20,427 nucleotides of DNA, taken from contig NW_003114407.1 in NCBI RefSeq assembly GCF_000003605.2, forward strand, positions 1-20,427. Reading direction: 5' to 3'. This document shows, piece after piece, positions 10,923-20,427 of this stretch. Numbering within the stretch: the first letter of the stretch is position 1; the number at the start of each line of letters is the position of its first letter. Below the pieces are notes generated by a model. It worked only from the letters and a program-made list of their open reading frames with translations, did no database searches and was not told the origin of the DNA. The position numbers were made by a program, and so were the translations under genes. The stretch comes from Saccoglossus kowalevskii (Eukaryota; Hemichordata; Enteropneusta; Harrimaniidae).

Positions 10923-11118
10923 AACTAAGAAGTTACACTGAACCTGACAGTGACATGGGAGACATGCGAATACTACTGAGAAGTTACACTGAATCTTACA
11001 TTGACATGGGAGACAAGCGAATACTACTGAGAATTTACAGTGAACCTGACAGTGACATGGGAGACAAGCGAATACTACAGAGAATTTACAGTGAACCTGA
11101 CAGTGACATGGGAGACAA
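10451..11118. repeat. higher-order block III, copy b, with an internal five-unit duplication
   Basis: The second copy of the 8615 block has its own marker, CTAATGAG, in two units (near 10465 and 10617). The GACATGCAAACACAACTAAG unit occurs near 10656 and again near 10911, 255 bp or five units later. In both places it is followed by the TCTTACATTGAC unit and C-type units, so a five-unit segment was duplicated locally. The block ends at the 1-bp insertion near 11131. Confidence 0.72.
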
Positions 11119-11522
11119 GCGAAACACTACTGAGAAACTACACTGAATCTGACAGTGTTGTGCAAGACATGCAAACACTACTGAGAAGTTACACTGAACC
11201 TGACAGTGACATGGGAGACATACAAACACTACTGAGAAACTACACTGAATCTGACAGTGATGTGCAAGACATGCAAACACTACTGAGAAGTTACACTTAA
11301 CCTGACAGTGACATGGGAGACAAGCGAATACTACTGAGAAACTACACTGAATCTGACAGGGACATGGGAGACATGCAAACACAACTGAGAAGTTACACTG
11401 AACCTGACAGTGACATGGGGGACAAGCGAATACTACTGAGAAACTACACTGAATCTGACAGTGACATGGGAGACATGCAAACACTACTGAGAAGTCACAC
11501 TTAACCTGACAGTGACATGGGA

Positions 11523-13664
11523 GACAAGCAAATACTACTGAGAAACTACACTGAATCTGACAGTGATGTTCAAGACATGCAAACACTACTGAGAAGTTAC
11601 ACTGAACCTGACAGTGACATGGGAGACATGCAAACACTACTGAGAAACTACACTGAATCTGACAGTGATGTGCAAGACATGCAAACACTACTGATAAGTA
11701 ACACTGAACCTGACAGTGACATGGGAGACACGCAAACACAACTGAGAAACTACACTGAATCTGACAGTGATGTGTAAGACATGCAAACACTACTGAGAAG
11801 TTACACTGAACCTGACAGTGACTTGGGAGACAAGCGAATACTACTGAGAAACTACACTGAATCTGACAGTGACATGGGAGACATGCAAACACTACTGAGA
11901 AGTTACACTGAAACTGACAGTGACATGGGAGACAAGCGAATAATACTGAGAAACTACACTGAATCTGACAGTGATGTGCAAGACATGCAAACACTACTGA
12001 GAAGTTACACTGAACCTGACAGTGACATGGGAGACATTCAAACACAACTAAGAAGTTACACTGAACCTGACAGTGACATGGGAGACATGCGAATACTACT
12101 GAGAAGTTACACTGAATCTTACAGTGACATGGGAGACAAGCGAATACTACTGAGAATTTACAGTGAACCTGACAGTGACATGGGAGACAAGCGAATACTA
12201 CTGAGAATTTACAGTGAACCTGACAGTGACATGGGAGACAAGTGAATACTACTGAGAAACTACACTGAATCTGACAGTGACATGGGAGACATGCAAACAC
12301 AAATGAGAAGTTACACTGAACCTGACAGTGACATGGGAGACAAGCGAATACTACTGAGAAACTACACTGAAACTGACAGTGATGTGCAAGACATGCAAAC
12401 ACTACAGAGAAGTTACACTGAACCTGACAGTGACATGGGAGACAAGCGAATACTACTGAGAAACTACACTGAATCTGACAGTGACATGGGAGACATGCAA
12501 ACACTACTGAGAAGTTACACTTAACCTGACAGTGACATGGGAGACAAGCGAATACTACTGAGAAACTACACTGAATCTGACAGTGATGTGCAAGACATGC
12601 AAACACTACTGAGAAGTTACACTGAACCTGACAGTGACATGGGAGACATGCAAATACTACTGAGAAACTACACTGAATCTGACAGTGATGTGCAAGACAT
12701 GCAAACACTACTGAGAAGTTACACTGAACCTGACAGTGACATGGGAGACATGCAAACACAACTGAGAAACTACACTGAATCTGACAGTGATGTGTAAGAC
12801 ATGCAAACACTACTGAGAAGTTACACTGAACCTGACAGTGACATGGGAGACAAGCGAATACTACTGAGAAACTACACTGAATCTGACAGTGACATGGGAG
12901 ACATGCAAACACTACTGAGAAGTTACACTTAACCTGACAGTGCCATGGGAGACAAGCGAATACTACTGAGAAACTACACTGAATCTGACAGTGACATGGG
13001 AGACATGCAAACACTACTGAGAAGTTACACTTAACCTGACAGTGACCTGGGAGACAAGCGAATACTACTGAGAAACTACACTGAATCTGACAGTGATGTG
13101 CAAGACATGCAAACACTACTGAGAAGTTACACTGAACCTGACAGTGACATGGGAGACATGCAAAAACAACTGAGAAACTACACTGAATCTGACAGTGATG
13201 TGTAAGACATGCAAACACTACTGAGAAGTTACACTGAACCTGACAGTGACATGGGAGACAAGCGAATACTACTGAGAAACTACACTGAATCTGACAGTGA
13301 CATGGGAGACATGCAAACACTACTGAGAAGTTACACTGAAACTGACAGTGACATGGGAGACAAGCGAATAATACTGAGATACTACACTGAATCTGACAGT
13401 GATGTGCAAGACATGCAAACACTACTGAGAAGTTACACTGAACCTGACAGTGACATGGGAGACATTCAAACACAACTAAGAAGTTACACTGAACCTGACA
13501 GTGACATGGGAGACAAGCGAATACTACTGAGAAGTTACACTGAATCTTACAGTGACATGGGAGACAAACGAATACTACTTAGAATTTACAGTGTACCTGA
13601 CAGTGACATGGGAGACAAGCGAATACTACTGAGAATTTACAGTGAACCTGACAGTGACATGGGA
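11523..13664. repeat. higher-order block I, copy b (paired with 4795-6733)
   Basis: This is the counterpart of the 4795 block, with the same marker units in the same order. It has gained about four extra units, including two extra units with the ACACTTAACC stop (near 12928 and 13031) and one TCTTACAGTGAC unit at 13512. It carries private changes such as GACTTGGGAG near 11820, AGTAACACTG near 11697 and CAAATGAG near 12300, so it diverged after copying. Confidence 0.8.
13257..13664. repeat. higher-order block IV, copy a (eight units, paired with 17643-18050)
   Basis: Eight consecutive units match 17643-18050 at an offset of exactly 4386 bp (86 units). The shared markers are GAGATACTAC after GAATAATACT, the GACATTCAAAC unit, TCTTACAGTGAC and the pair CTACTTAGAATTTAC / CAGTGTACCTG. 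CTACTTAG also occurs near 6649, linking this block to block I. Confidence 0.8.
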
Positions 13665-13667
13665 GAC

Positions 13668-13990
13668 ATGCAAACACTACTGAGAAACTACACTGAATCT
13701 GACAGTGATGTGCAAGACATGCAAACACTACTGAGAAGTTACACTGAACCTGACAGTGACATGGGAGACATGCAAACACAACTGAGAAACTACACTGAAT
13801 CTGACAGTGATGTGCAAGACATGCAAACACTACTGAGAAGTTACACTGAACCTGACAGTGACATGGGAGACATGCAAACACAACTGAGAAACTACACTGA
13901 ATCTGACAGTGATGTGCAAGACATGCAAACACTACTGAGAAGTTACACTGAACCTGACAGTGACATGGGAGACATGCAAACACTACAGAG
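13668..13990. repeat. simple A/B dimer tract, similar to 16920-17390
   Basis: Here units alternate strictly between a B-ending unit (GATGTGCAAG) and an A unit for several dimers, with CACAACTGAG in most B-ending units. The same 102-bp alternation fills about 16920-17390. Both tracts contain a CTACAGAG unit with TCTGAAAGTG or TCTGAAGTG at the far end. These are the most regular dimeric stretches of the array and probably reflect recent local amplification. Confidence 0.65.
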
Positions 13991-14180
13991 AAACTACACT
14001 GAATCTGAAGTGATGTGCAAGACATGCAAACACTACTGAGAAGTTACACTGAACCTGACAGTGACATGGGAGACAAGCGAATACTACTGAGAAACTACAC
14101 TGAATCTGACAGTGACATGGGAGACATGCAAACACAATCTGAGAAGTTACACTGATCTGACAGTGACATGGGGAGACAAG
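13990..14180. repeat. indel-rich degraded units
   Basis: Four single-base indels fall within about 170 bp: TCTGAAGTG (-1), CACAATCTGAG (+1), ACTGATCTGAC (-1) and ATGGGGAGAC (+1). They cancel, so the 51-bp register is the same on both sides. Elsewhere indels are about one per 1-2 kb. The zone may be an old breakpoint or a stretch of poor consensus sequence. Confidence 0.6.
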
Positions 14181-14633
14181 CGAATACTACTGAGAAACTA
14201 CACTGAATCTGACAGTGACATGGGAGACATGCAAACACTACTGAGATGTTACACTTAACCGGACAGTGACATGGGAGACAAGTGAATACTACTGAGAAAC
14301 TACACTGAATCTGACAGTGACATGGGAGACATGCAAACACAACTCAGAAGTTACACTGAACCTGACAGTGACATGGTAGACAAGCGAATACTACTGAGAA
14401 GTTACACTGAATCTTACAATGACATGGGAGACAAGCAAATACTACTGAGAATTTACAGTGAACCTGACAGTGACATGGGAGACAAGCGAATACTACAGAG
14501 AATTTACAGTGAACCTGACAGTGACATGGGAGACAAGCGAATACTACTGAGAATTTACAGTGAACCTGACAGTGACATGGGAGACAAGTGAATACTACTG
14601 AGAAACTACACTGAATCTGACAGTGACATGGGA

Positions 14634-15092
14634 GACATGCAAACACAACTCAGCAGTTACACTGAACCTGACAGTGACATGGTAGACAAGCGAATACTAC
14701 TGAGAAACAACACTGAAATTGACAGTGATGTGCAAGACATGCAAACACTACTGAGAAGTTACACTGAACCTGACAGTGACATGGGAGACAAGCGAATACT
14801 ACTGAGAAACTACACTGAATCTGACAGTGACATGGGAGACATGCAAACACTACTGAGAAGTTACACTGAACCTGACAGTGACATGGGGGACAAGCGAATA
14901 CTACTGAGAAACTACACTGAAACTGACAGTGATGTGCAAGACATGCAAACACTACTGAGAAGTTACACTGAACCTGACAGTGACATGGGAGACATGCAAA
15001 CACTACTGAGAAACTACACTGAATCTGACAGTGATGTGCAAGACATGCAAACACTACTGAGAAGTTACACTGAACCTGACAGTGACATGGGA
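14634..15092. repeat. higher-order block V, copy a (nine units, paired with 15654-16112)
   Basis: Nine units repeat at an offset of exactly 1020 bp (20 units). Shared markers are AACTCAG, GACATGGTAGAC (plus-frame DSDMVDK) and ATGGGGGACAAG, all at the same places. Copy a has private changes (CAGCAGTTAC, AACAACACTGAAATTG). GACATGGTAGAC also occurs once more near 14370, 306 bp before. Confidence 0.75.
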
Positions 15093-15653
15093 GACAAGCG
15101 AATACTACTGAGAAGCTACACTGAATCTGACAGTGACATGGGAAACATGCAAACACAACTGAGAAGTTACACTGAACCAGACAGTGACATGGGAGACAAG
15201 CGAATACTACTGAGAAACTACACTGAATCTGACAGTGACATGGGAGACATGCAAACACTACTGAGATGTTACACTTAACCTGACAGTGACATGGGAGACA
15301 AGCGAATACTAATGAGAAACTACACTGAATCTGACAGTGATGTGCAAGACATGCAAACACTACTGAGAAGTTACACTGAACCTGACAGTGACATGGGAGA
15401 AATGCGAATACTACTGAGAAGTTACACTGAATCTTACATTGACATGGGAGACAAGCGAATACTACTGAGAGTTTACAGTGAACCTGACAGTGACATGGAA
15501 GACAAGCGAATACTACTGAGAATTTACAGTGAACCTGACAGTGACATGGGTGACAAGCGAATACTACTGAGAATTTACAGTGAACCTGACAGTGACATGG
15601 GAGACAAGTGAATACTACTGAGAAACTACACTGAATCTGACAGTGACATGGGA

Positions 15654-16112
15654 GACATGCAAACACAACTCAGAAGTTACACTGAACCTGACAGTGACAT
15701 GGTAGACAAGCGAATACTACTGAGAAACTACACTGAAACTGACAGTGATGTGCAAGACATGCAAACACTAGTGAGAAGTTACACTGAACCTGACAGTGAC
15801 ATGGGAGACAAGCGAATACTACTGAGAAACTACACTGAATCTGACAGTGACATGGGAGACATGCAAACACTACTGAGAAGTTACACTGAACCTGACAGTG
15901 ACATGGGGGACAAGCGAATACTACTGAGAAACTACACTGAAACTGACAGTGATGTGCAAGACATGCAAACACTACTGAGAAGTTACACTGAACCTGACAG
16001 TGACATGGGAGACATGCATACACTACTGAGAAACTACACTGAATCTGACAGTGATGTGCAAGACATGCAAACACTACTGAGAAGTTACACTGAACCTGAC
16101 AGTGACATGGGA
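15654..16112. repeat. higher-order block V, copy b
   Basis: Second copy of the nine-unit block, with its own changes CTAGTGAG near 15768 and GACATGCATACAC near 16013. After it the two copies diverge in unit order. Confidence 0.75.
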
Positions 16113-17642
16113 GACATGCAAACACTACTGAGAAACTACACTGAATCTGAAAGTGATGTGCAAGACATGCAAACACTACTAAGAAGTTACACTGAACCTG
16201 ACAGTGACATGGGAGACAAGCGAATACTACTGAGAAACTACACTGAATCTGACAGTGACATGGGAGACATGCAAACACAACTGAGACGTTACAATGAACC
16301 TGACAGTGACATGGGAGACAAGCGAATACTACTGAGAAACTGCATTGAATCTGACAGTGACATGGGAGACATGCAAACACTACTGAGAAGTTACACTTAA
16401 CCTGACAGTGACATGGGAGACAAGCGAATACTACTGAGAAACTACACTGAATCTGACAGTGATGTGCAAGACATGCAAACACTACTCAGAAGTTACACTG
16501 AACCTGACAGTGACATGGGGGACATGCAAATACTACTGAGAAACTACACTGAATCTGACAGTGATGTGCAAGACATGCAAACACTACTGAGAAGTTACAC
16601 TGAACCTGACAGTGACATGGGAGACATGCAAATACAACTGAGAAACTACACTGAATCTGACAGTGATGTGTAAGACATGCAAACACAACTGAGAAGTTAC
16701 ACCGAACCTGACAGTGACATGGAAGACAAGCGAATACTACTGAGAAACTACACTAAATCTGACAGTGACGTGGGAGACATGCAAACACAACTGAGAAAGT
16801 TACACTGAATCTGACAGTGACATGTGAGACAGCGAATACTACTGAGAAACTACACTGAATCTGACAGTGATGTGCAAGACATGCAAACACTACTGAGAAG
16901 TTACACTGAACCTGACAGTGACATGGGAGACATGCAAACACTACTGAGAAACTACACTGAATCTGACAGTGATGTGCAAGACATGCAAACACAACTGAGA
17001 AGTTACACTGAACCTGACAGTGACATGGGAGACATGCAAACACAACTGAGAAACTACACTGAATCTGACAGTGATGTGCAAGACATGCAAACACTACTGA
17101 GAAGTTACACTGAACCTGACAGTGACATGGGAGACATGCAAACACAACTGAGAAACTACACTGAATCTGACAGTGATGTGCAAGACATGCAAACACTACT
17201 GAGAAGTTACACTGAACCTGACAGTGACATGGGAGACATGCAAACACAACTGAGAAACTACACTGAATCTGACAGTGATGTGCAAGACATGCAAACACTA
17301 CTGAGAAGTTACACTGAACCTGACAGTGACATGGGAGACATGCAAACACTACAGAGAAACTACACTGAATCTGAAAGTGATGTGCAAGACATGCAAACAC
17401 TACTGAGAAGTTACACTGAACCTGACAGTGACATGGGAGACAAGCGAATACTACTGAGAAACTACACTGAATCTGACAGTGACATGGGAGACATGCAAAC
17501 ACAACTGAGAAGTTACACTGAACCTGACAGTGACATGGGAGACAAGCGAATACTACTGAGAAACTACACTGAATCTGACAGTGACATGGGAGACATGCAA
17601 ACACTACTGAGAAGTTACACTTAACCTGACAGTGACATGGGA

Positions 17643-18050
17643 GACAAGCGAATACTACTGAGAAACTACACTGAATCTGACAGTGACATGGGAGACATGC
17701 AAACACTACTGAGAAGTTACACTGAAACTGACAGTGACATGGGAGACAAGCGAATAATACTGAGATACTACACTGAATCTGACAGTGATGTGCAAGACAT
17801 GCAAACACTAATGAGAAGTTACACTGAACCTGACAGTGACATGGGAGACATTCAAACACAACTAAGAAGTTACACTGAACCTGACAGTGACATGGGAGAC
17901 AAGCGAATACTACTGAGAAGTTACACTGAATCTTACAGTGACATGGGAGACAAACGAATACTACTTAGAATTTACAGTGTACCTGACAGTGACATGGGAG
18001 ACAAGCGAATACTACTGAGAATTTACAGTGAACCTGACAGTGACATGGGA
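17643..18050. repeat. higher-order block IV, copy b
   Basis: Counterpart of 13257-13664; it differs by a few bases, such as CTAATGAG near 17808. The next unit is GACATACAAACACAACTCAG, as seen once near 3112, so the junction after the block is a different one. Confidence 0.78.
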
Positions 18051-18189
18051 GACATACAAACACAACTCAGAAGTTACACTGAACCTGACAGTGTCATGGG
18101 AGACAAGCGAATACTACTGAGAAACTACACTGAAACTGACAGTGATGTGCAAGACATGCAAACACTACTGAGAAGTTACACTGAACCTG

Positions 18190-18500
18190 ACAGTGACATG
18201 GGGAGACATGCAAACACAACTGAGAAACTACACTGAATCTGACAGTGATGTGCAGACATGCAACACTACTGAGAAGTTACACTGAACCTGACAGTGACAT
18301 GGGAGACAAGCGAATACTACTGAGAAGTTACACTGAATCTGACAGTGACATGCGAGACAAGCGAATACTACTGAGAATTTACAGTGAACCTATCAGTGAC
18401 ATGGGAGACAAGTGAATACTACTGAGAAACTACACTGAATCTGACAGTGACATGGGAGACATGCAAACACAACTGAGAAGTTACACTGAACTGACAGTGA
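18190..18500. repeat. second indel-rich zone of the array
   Basis: Indels ATGGGGAGAC (+1), GTGCAGAC (-1), GCAACAC (-1) and ACTGAACTGAC (-1) occur within 300 bp, with rare bases such as GACATGCGAGAC and CCTATCAGTG. Unlike the zone near 14.1 kb, the register is not restored: it moves by two bases across the zone. Confidence 0.6.
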
Positions 18501-18813
18501 CATGGGAGACATGCGAATACTACTGAGAAGTTACACTGAATCTGACAGTGACATGGGAGACAAGCGAATACTACTGAGAATTTACAGTGAACCTGACAGT
18601 GACATGGGAGACAAGCGAATACTACTGATAATTTACAGTGAACCTGACAGTGACATGGGAGACAAGTGAATACTACTGAGAAACTACACTGAATCTGACA
18701 GTGACATGGGAGACATGCAAACACAACTGAAAAGTTACACTGAACCTGACAGTGACATGGGAGACAAGCGAATACTACTGAGAAACTACACTGAATCTGA
18801 CAGTGACATGGGA

Positions 18814-19624
18814 GACATGCAAACACTACTGAGAAGTTACACTGAACCTGACAGTGACATGGGAGACAAGCGAATACTACTGAGAAACTACACTGAAACT
18901 GACAGTGATGTGCAAGACATGCAAACACTACTGAGAAGTTACACTGAACCTGACAGTGATATGGGAGACATGCAAACACTACTGAGAAACTACACTGAAT
19001 CTGACAGTGATGTGCAAGACATGCAAACACTACTGAGAAGTTACACTGAACCTGACAGTGACATGGGAGACAAGCGAATACTACTGAGAAACTACACTGA
19101 GTCTGACAGTGGGAGACATGCAAACACAACTGAGATGTTACACTTAACCTGACAGTGACATGGGAGACAAGCGAATACTACTGAGAAACTACACTGAATC
19201 TGACAGTGATGTGCAAGACATGCAAACACAACTGAGAAACTACACTGAATCTGACAGTGATGTGCAAGACATGCAAACACTACTGAGAAGTTACACTGAA
19301 CCTGACAGTGACATGGGAGACATGCAAACACTACTGAGAAACTACACTGAACCTGACAGTGACATGGGAGACATGCGAATACTACTGAGAAGTTACACTG
19401 AATCTTACATTGACATGGGAGACAAGCGAATACTACTGAGAATTTACAGTGAACCTGACAGTGACATGGGAGACAAGCGAATACTACAGAGAATTTACAG
19501 TGAATCTGACAGTGACATGGGAGACTAGCGAATACTACTGAGAATTTACAGTGAACCTGACAGTGTCATGGGAGACAAGTGAATACTACTGAGAATCTAC
19601 ACTGAATCTGACAGTGACATGGGA
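18814..19624. repeat. higher-order block II, copy b
   Basis: Counterpart of 7447-8206, with the same 5-bp deletion (near 19107), TCTTACATTGAC unit and GACTAGCGAATAC (near 19523). It holds one additional unit after 19166. It differs by bases such as AGTGTCATGG near 19563, giving a relative age marker. Confidence 0.88.
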
Positions 19625-20427
19625 GACATGCAAACACAACTCAGAAGTTACACTGAACCTGACAGTGACATGGGAGACAAGCGAATACTACTGAGAAACT
19701 GCACTGAAACTGACAGTGATGTGCAAGACATGCAAACACTACTGAGAAGTCACACTGAACCTGACAGTGACATGGGAGACAAGCGAATACTACTGAGAAA
19801 CTACACTGAAACTGACAGTGATGTGCAAGACATGCAAACACTACTGAGAAGTTACACTGAACCTGACAATGACATGGGAGACATGCAAACACTACTGAGA
19901 AACTACACTGAATCTGACAGTGATGTGCAAGACATGAAAACACTACTGAGAAGTTACACTGAACCTTACAGTGACATGGGAGACAAGCGAATACTACTGA
20001 GAAACTACACTGAAACTGACAGTGACATGGGAAACATGCAAACACAACTGAGAAGTTACACTGAACCAGACAGTGACATGGGAGACAAGCGAATACTACT
20101 GAGAAACTACACTGAATCTGACAGTGACATGGGAGACATGCAAACACTACTGAGATGTTACACTTAACCTGACAGTGACATGGGAGACAAGCGAATACTA
20201 CTGAGAAACTACACTGAATCTGACAGTGATGTGCAAGACCTGCAAACACTACTGAGAAGTTACACTGAACCTGACAGTGACATGGGAGACATGCAAACAC
20301 TACTGAGAAACTACACTGAATCTGACAGTGATGTGCAAGACATGCAAACACTACTGAGATGTTACACTGAACCTGACAGTGAAATGGGAGACATGCAAAC
20401 ACAACTAAAAAGTTACACTGAACCTGA

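Larger units (their letters stand above)
2324..20427. repeat. giant 51-bp tandem array with higher-order structure, about 355 units, open at the right edge
   Basis: Units start with GACATG or GACAAG every 51 bp; for example starts at 2347 and 3367 are exactly 20 units apart. Three main subtypes, named by plus-frame translation, recur: A, DMQTLLRSYTEPDSDMG; B, DKRILLRNYTESDSDVQ; C, DKRILLRIYSEPDSDMG. Many recombinants of their halves occur. A and B differ at unit positions 5, 8, 11, 23, 24, 34, 45, 46, 49 and 50. Position 14 (CTA/CAA) and position 29 (the C-type base) also vary. The 51-bp register is remarkably stable. I find only about fifteen small indels: +1 near 4868, -1 near 6903, -5 near 7744, +1 near 11131, a cluster near 14008-14170, a +1/-1 pair near 16797-16826, several near 18200-18490, and -5 near 19107. 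Almost none is a multiple of three. The array is minisatellite- or satellite-like; no spacers or other genes interrupt it. Confidence 0.98.

Noticed and set aside
2341-20167. Many plus-strand ORFs of 60-276 codons in the array read as separate genes
   Set aside because: They are pieces of one repeating frame cut by copied stops and indels, without unique domains, and with changes concentrated at positions that alter residues.
2324-20427. CRISPR array
   Set aside because: Units are directly adjacent with no unique spacers, the unit is 51 bp, there are no cas genes and the context is eukaryotic.
2324-20427. CENP-B box or telomeric repeat in the unit
   Set aside because: The minus strand has ATTCG in K-type units, but the rest of the CENP-B box does not match, and no telomere-like hexamer runs are present.
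1-20427. tRNA, rRNA or other structured RNA genes
   Set aside because: No cloverleaf-like or conserved rRNA sequence was recognised in the unique 2.3 kb, and the remainder is satellite.

Overview
This looks like nuclear DNA of an animal, probably an invertebrate. The evidence is a non-LTR (LINE) retrotransposon whose two ORFs resemble those of L1/Tx1-like elements common in molluscs, cnidarians and fishes, next to a very large minisatellite. Nothing looks bacterial: there are no operons, Shine-Dalgarno-led genes or RNA genes. Assignment below 'metazoan' is a guess.

Layout. (1) Positions 1 to about 2323 hold a LINE read on the minus strand. Its 5' leader lies next to the satellite (about 2209-2323). 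ORF1 (1318-2208, 296 aa) has a coiled coil, an RRM-like domain and a basic C-terminal domain. Next comes an unusually long, AT-rich, apparently non-coding stretch (458-1317). ORF2 then starts at 457 with an apurinic-type endonuclease domain and runs off the window at position 1; one extra base near 75/76 breaks its frame. (2) From 2324 to the window end there is one uninterrupted tandem array, about 18.1 kb and roughly 355 copies of a 51-bp unit. It continues past the right edge.

The array has at least three diverged unit subtypes arranged in irregular higher-order modules. Multi-unit blocks have been copied over distances of about 1 kb, 1.8 kb, 4.4 kb, 6.7 kb and 11.4 kb. Shared private mutations, including an identical 5-bp deletion and an identical stop-creating base, prove block-wise duplication. 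Because 51 = 3 x 17, the array stays open for long distances in one frame on each strand. The plus frame encodes a hydrophilic 17-residue repeat, DMQTLLRSYTEPDSDMG and variants. The minus frame encodes a Cys/His-rich hydrophobic one, FSVVFACLPCHCQVQCN and variants. I do not consider the many ORFs inside the array to be demonstrated genes. The minus frame is the less damaged: about a dozen substitution stops against more than forty, and four subtype differences are silent in it. That makes it the one coding hypothesis worth testing.

The LINE and the array are the only two systems visible, and their junction at about 2324 is sharp. Either the LINE inserted at or into the array, or the array expanded beside the LINE's 5' end. 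The window does not decide which.
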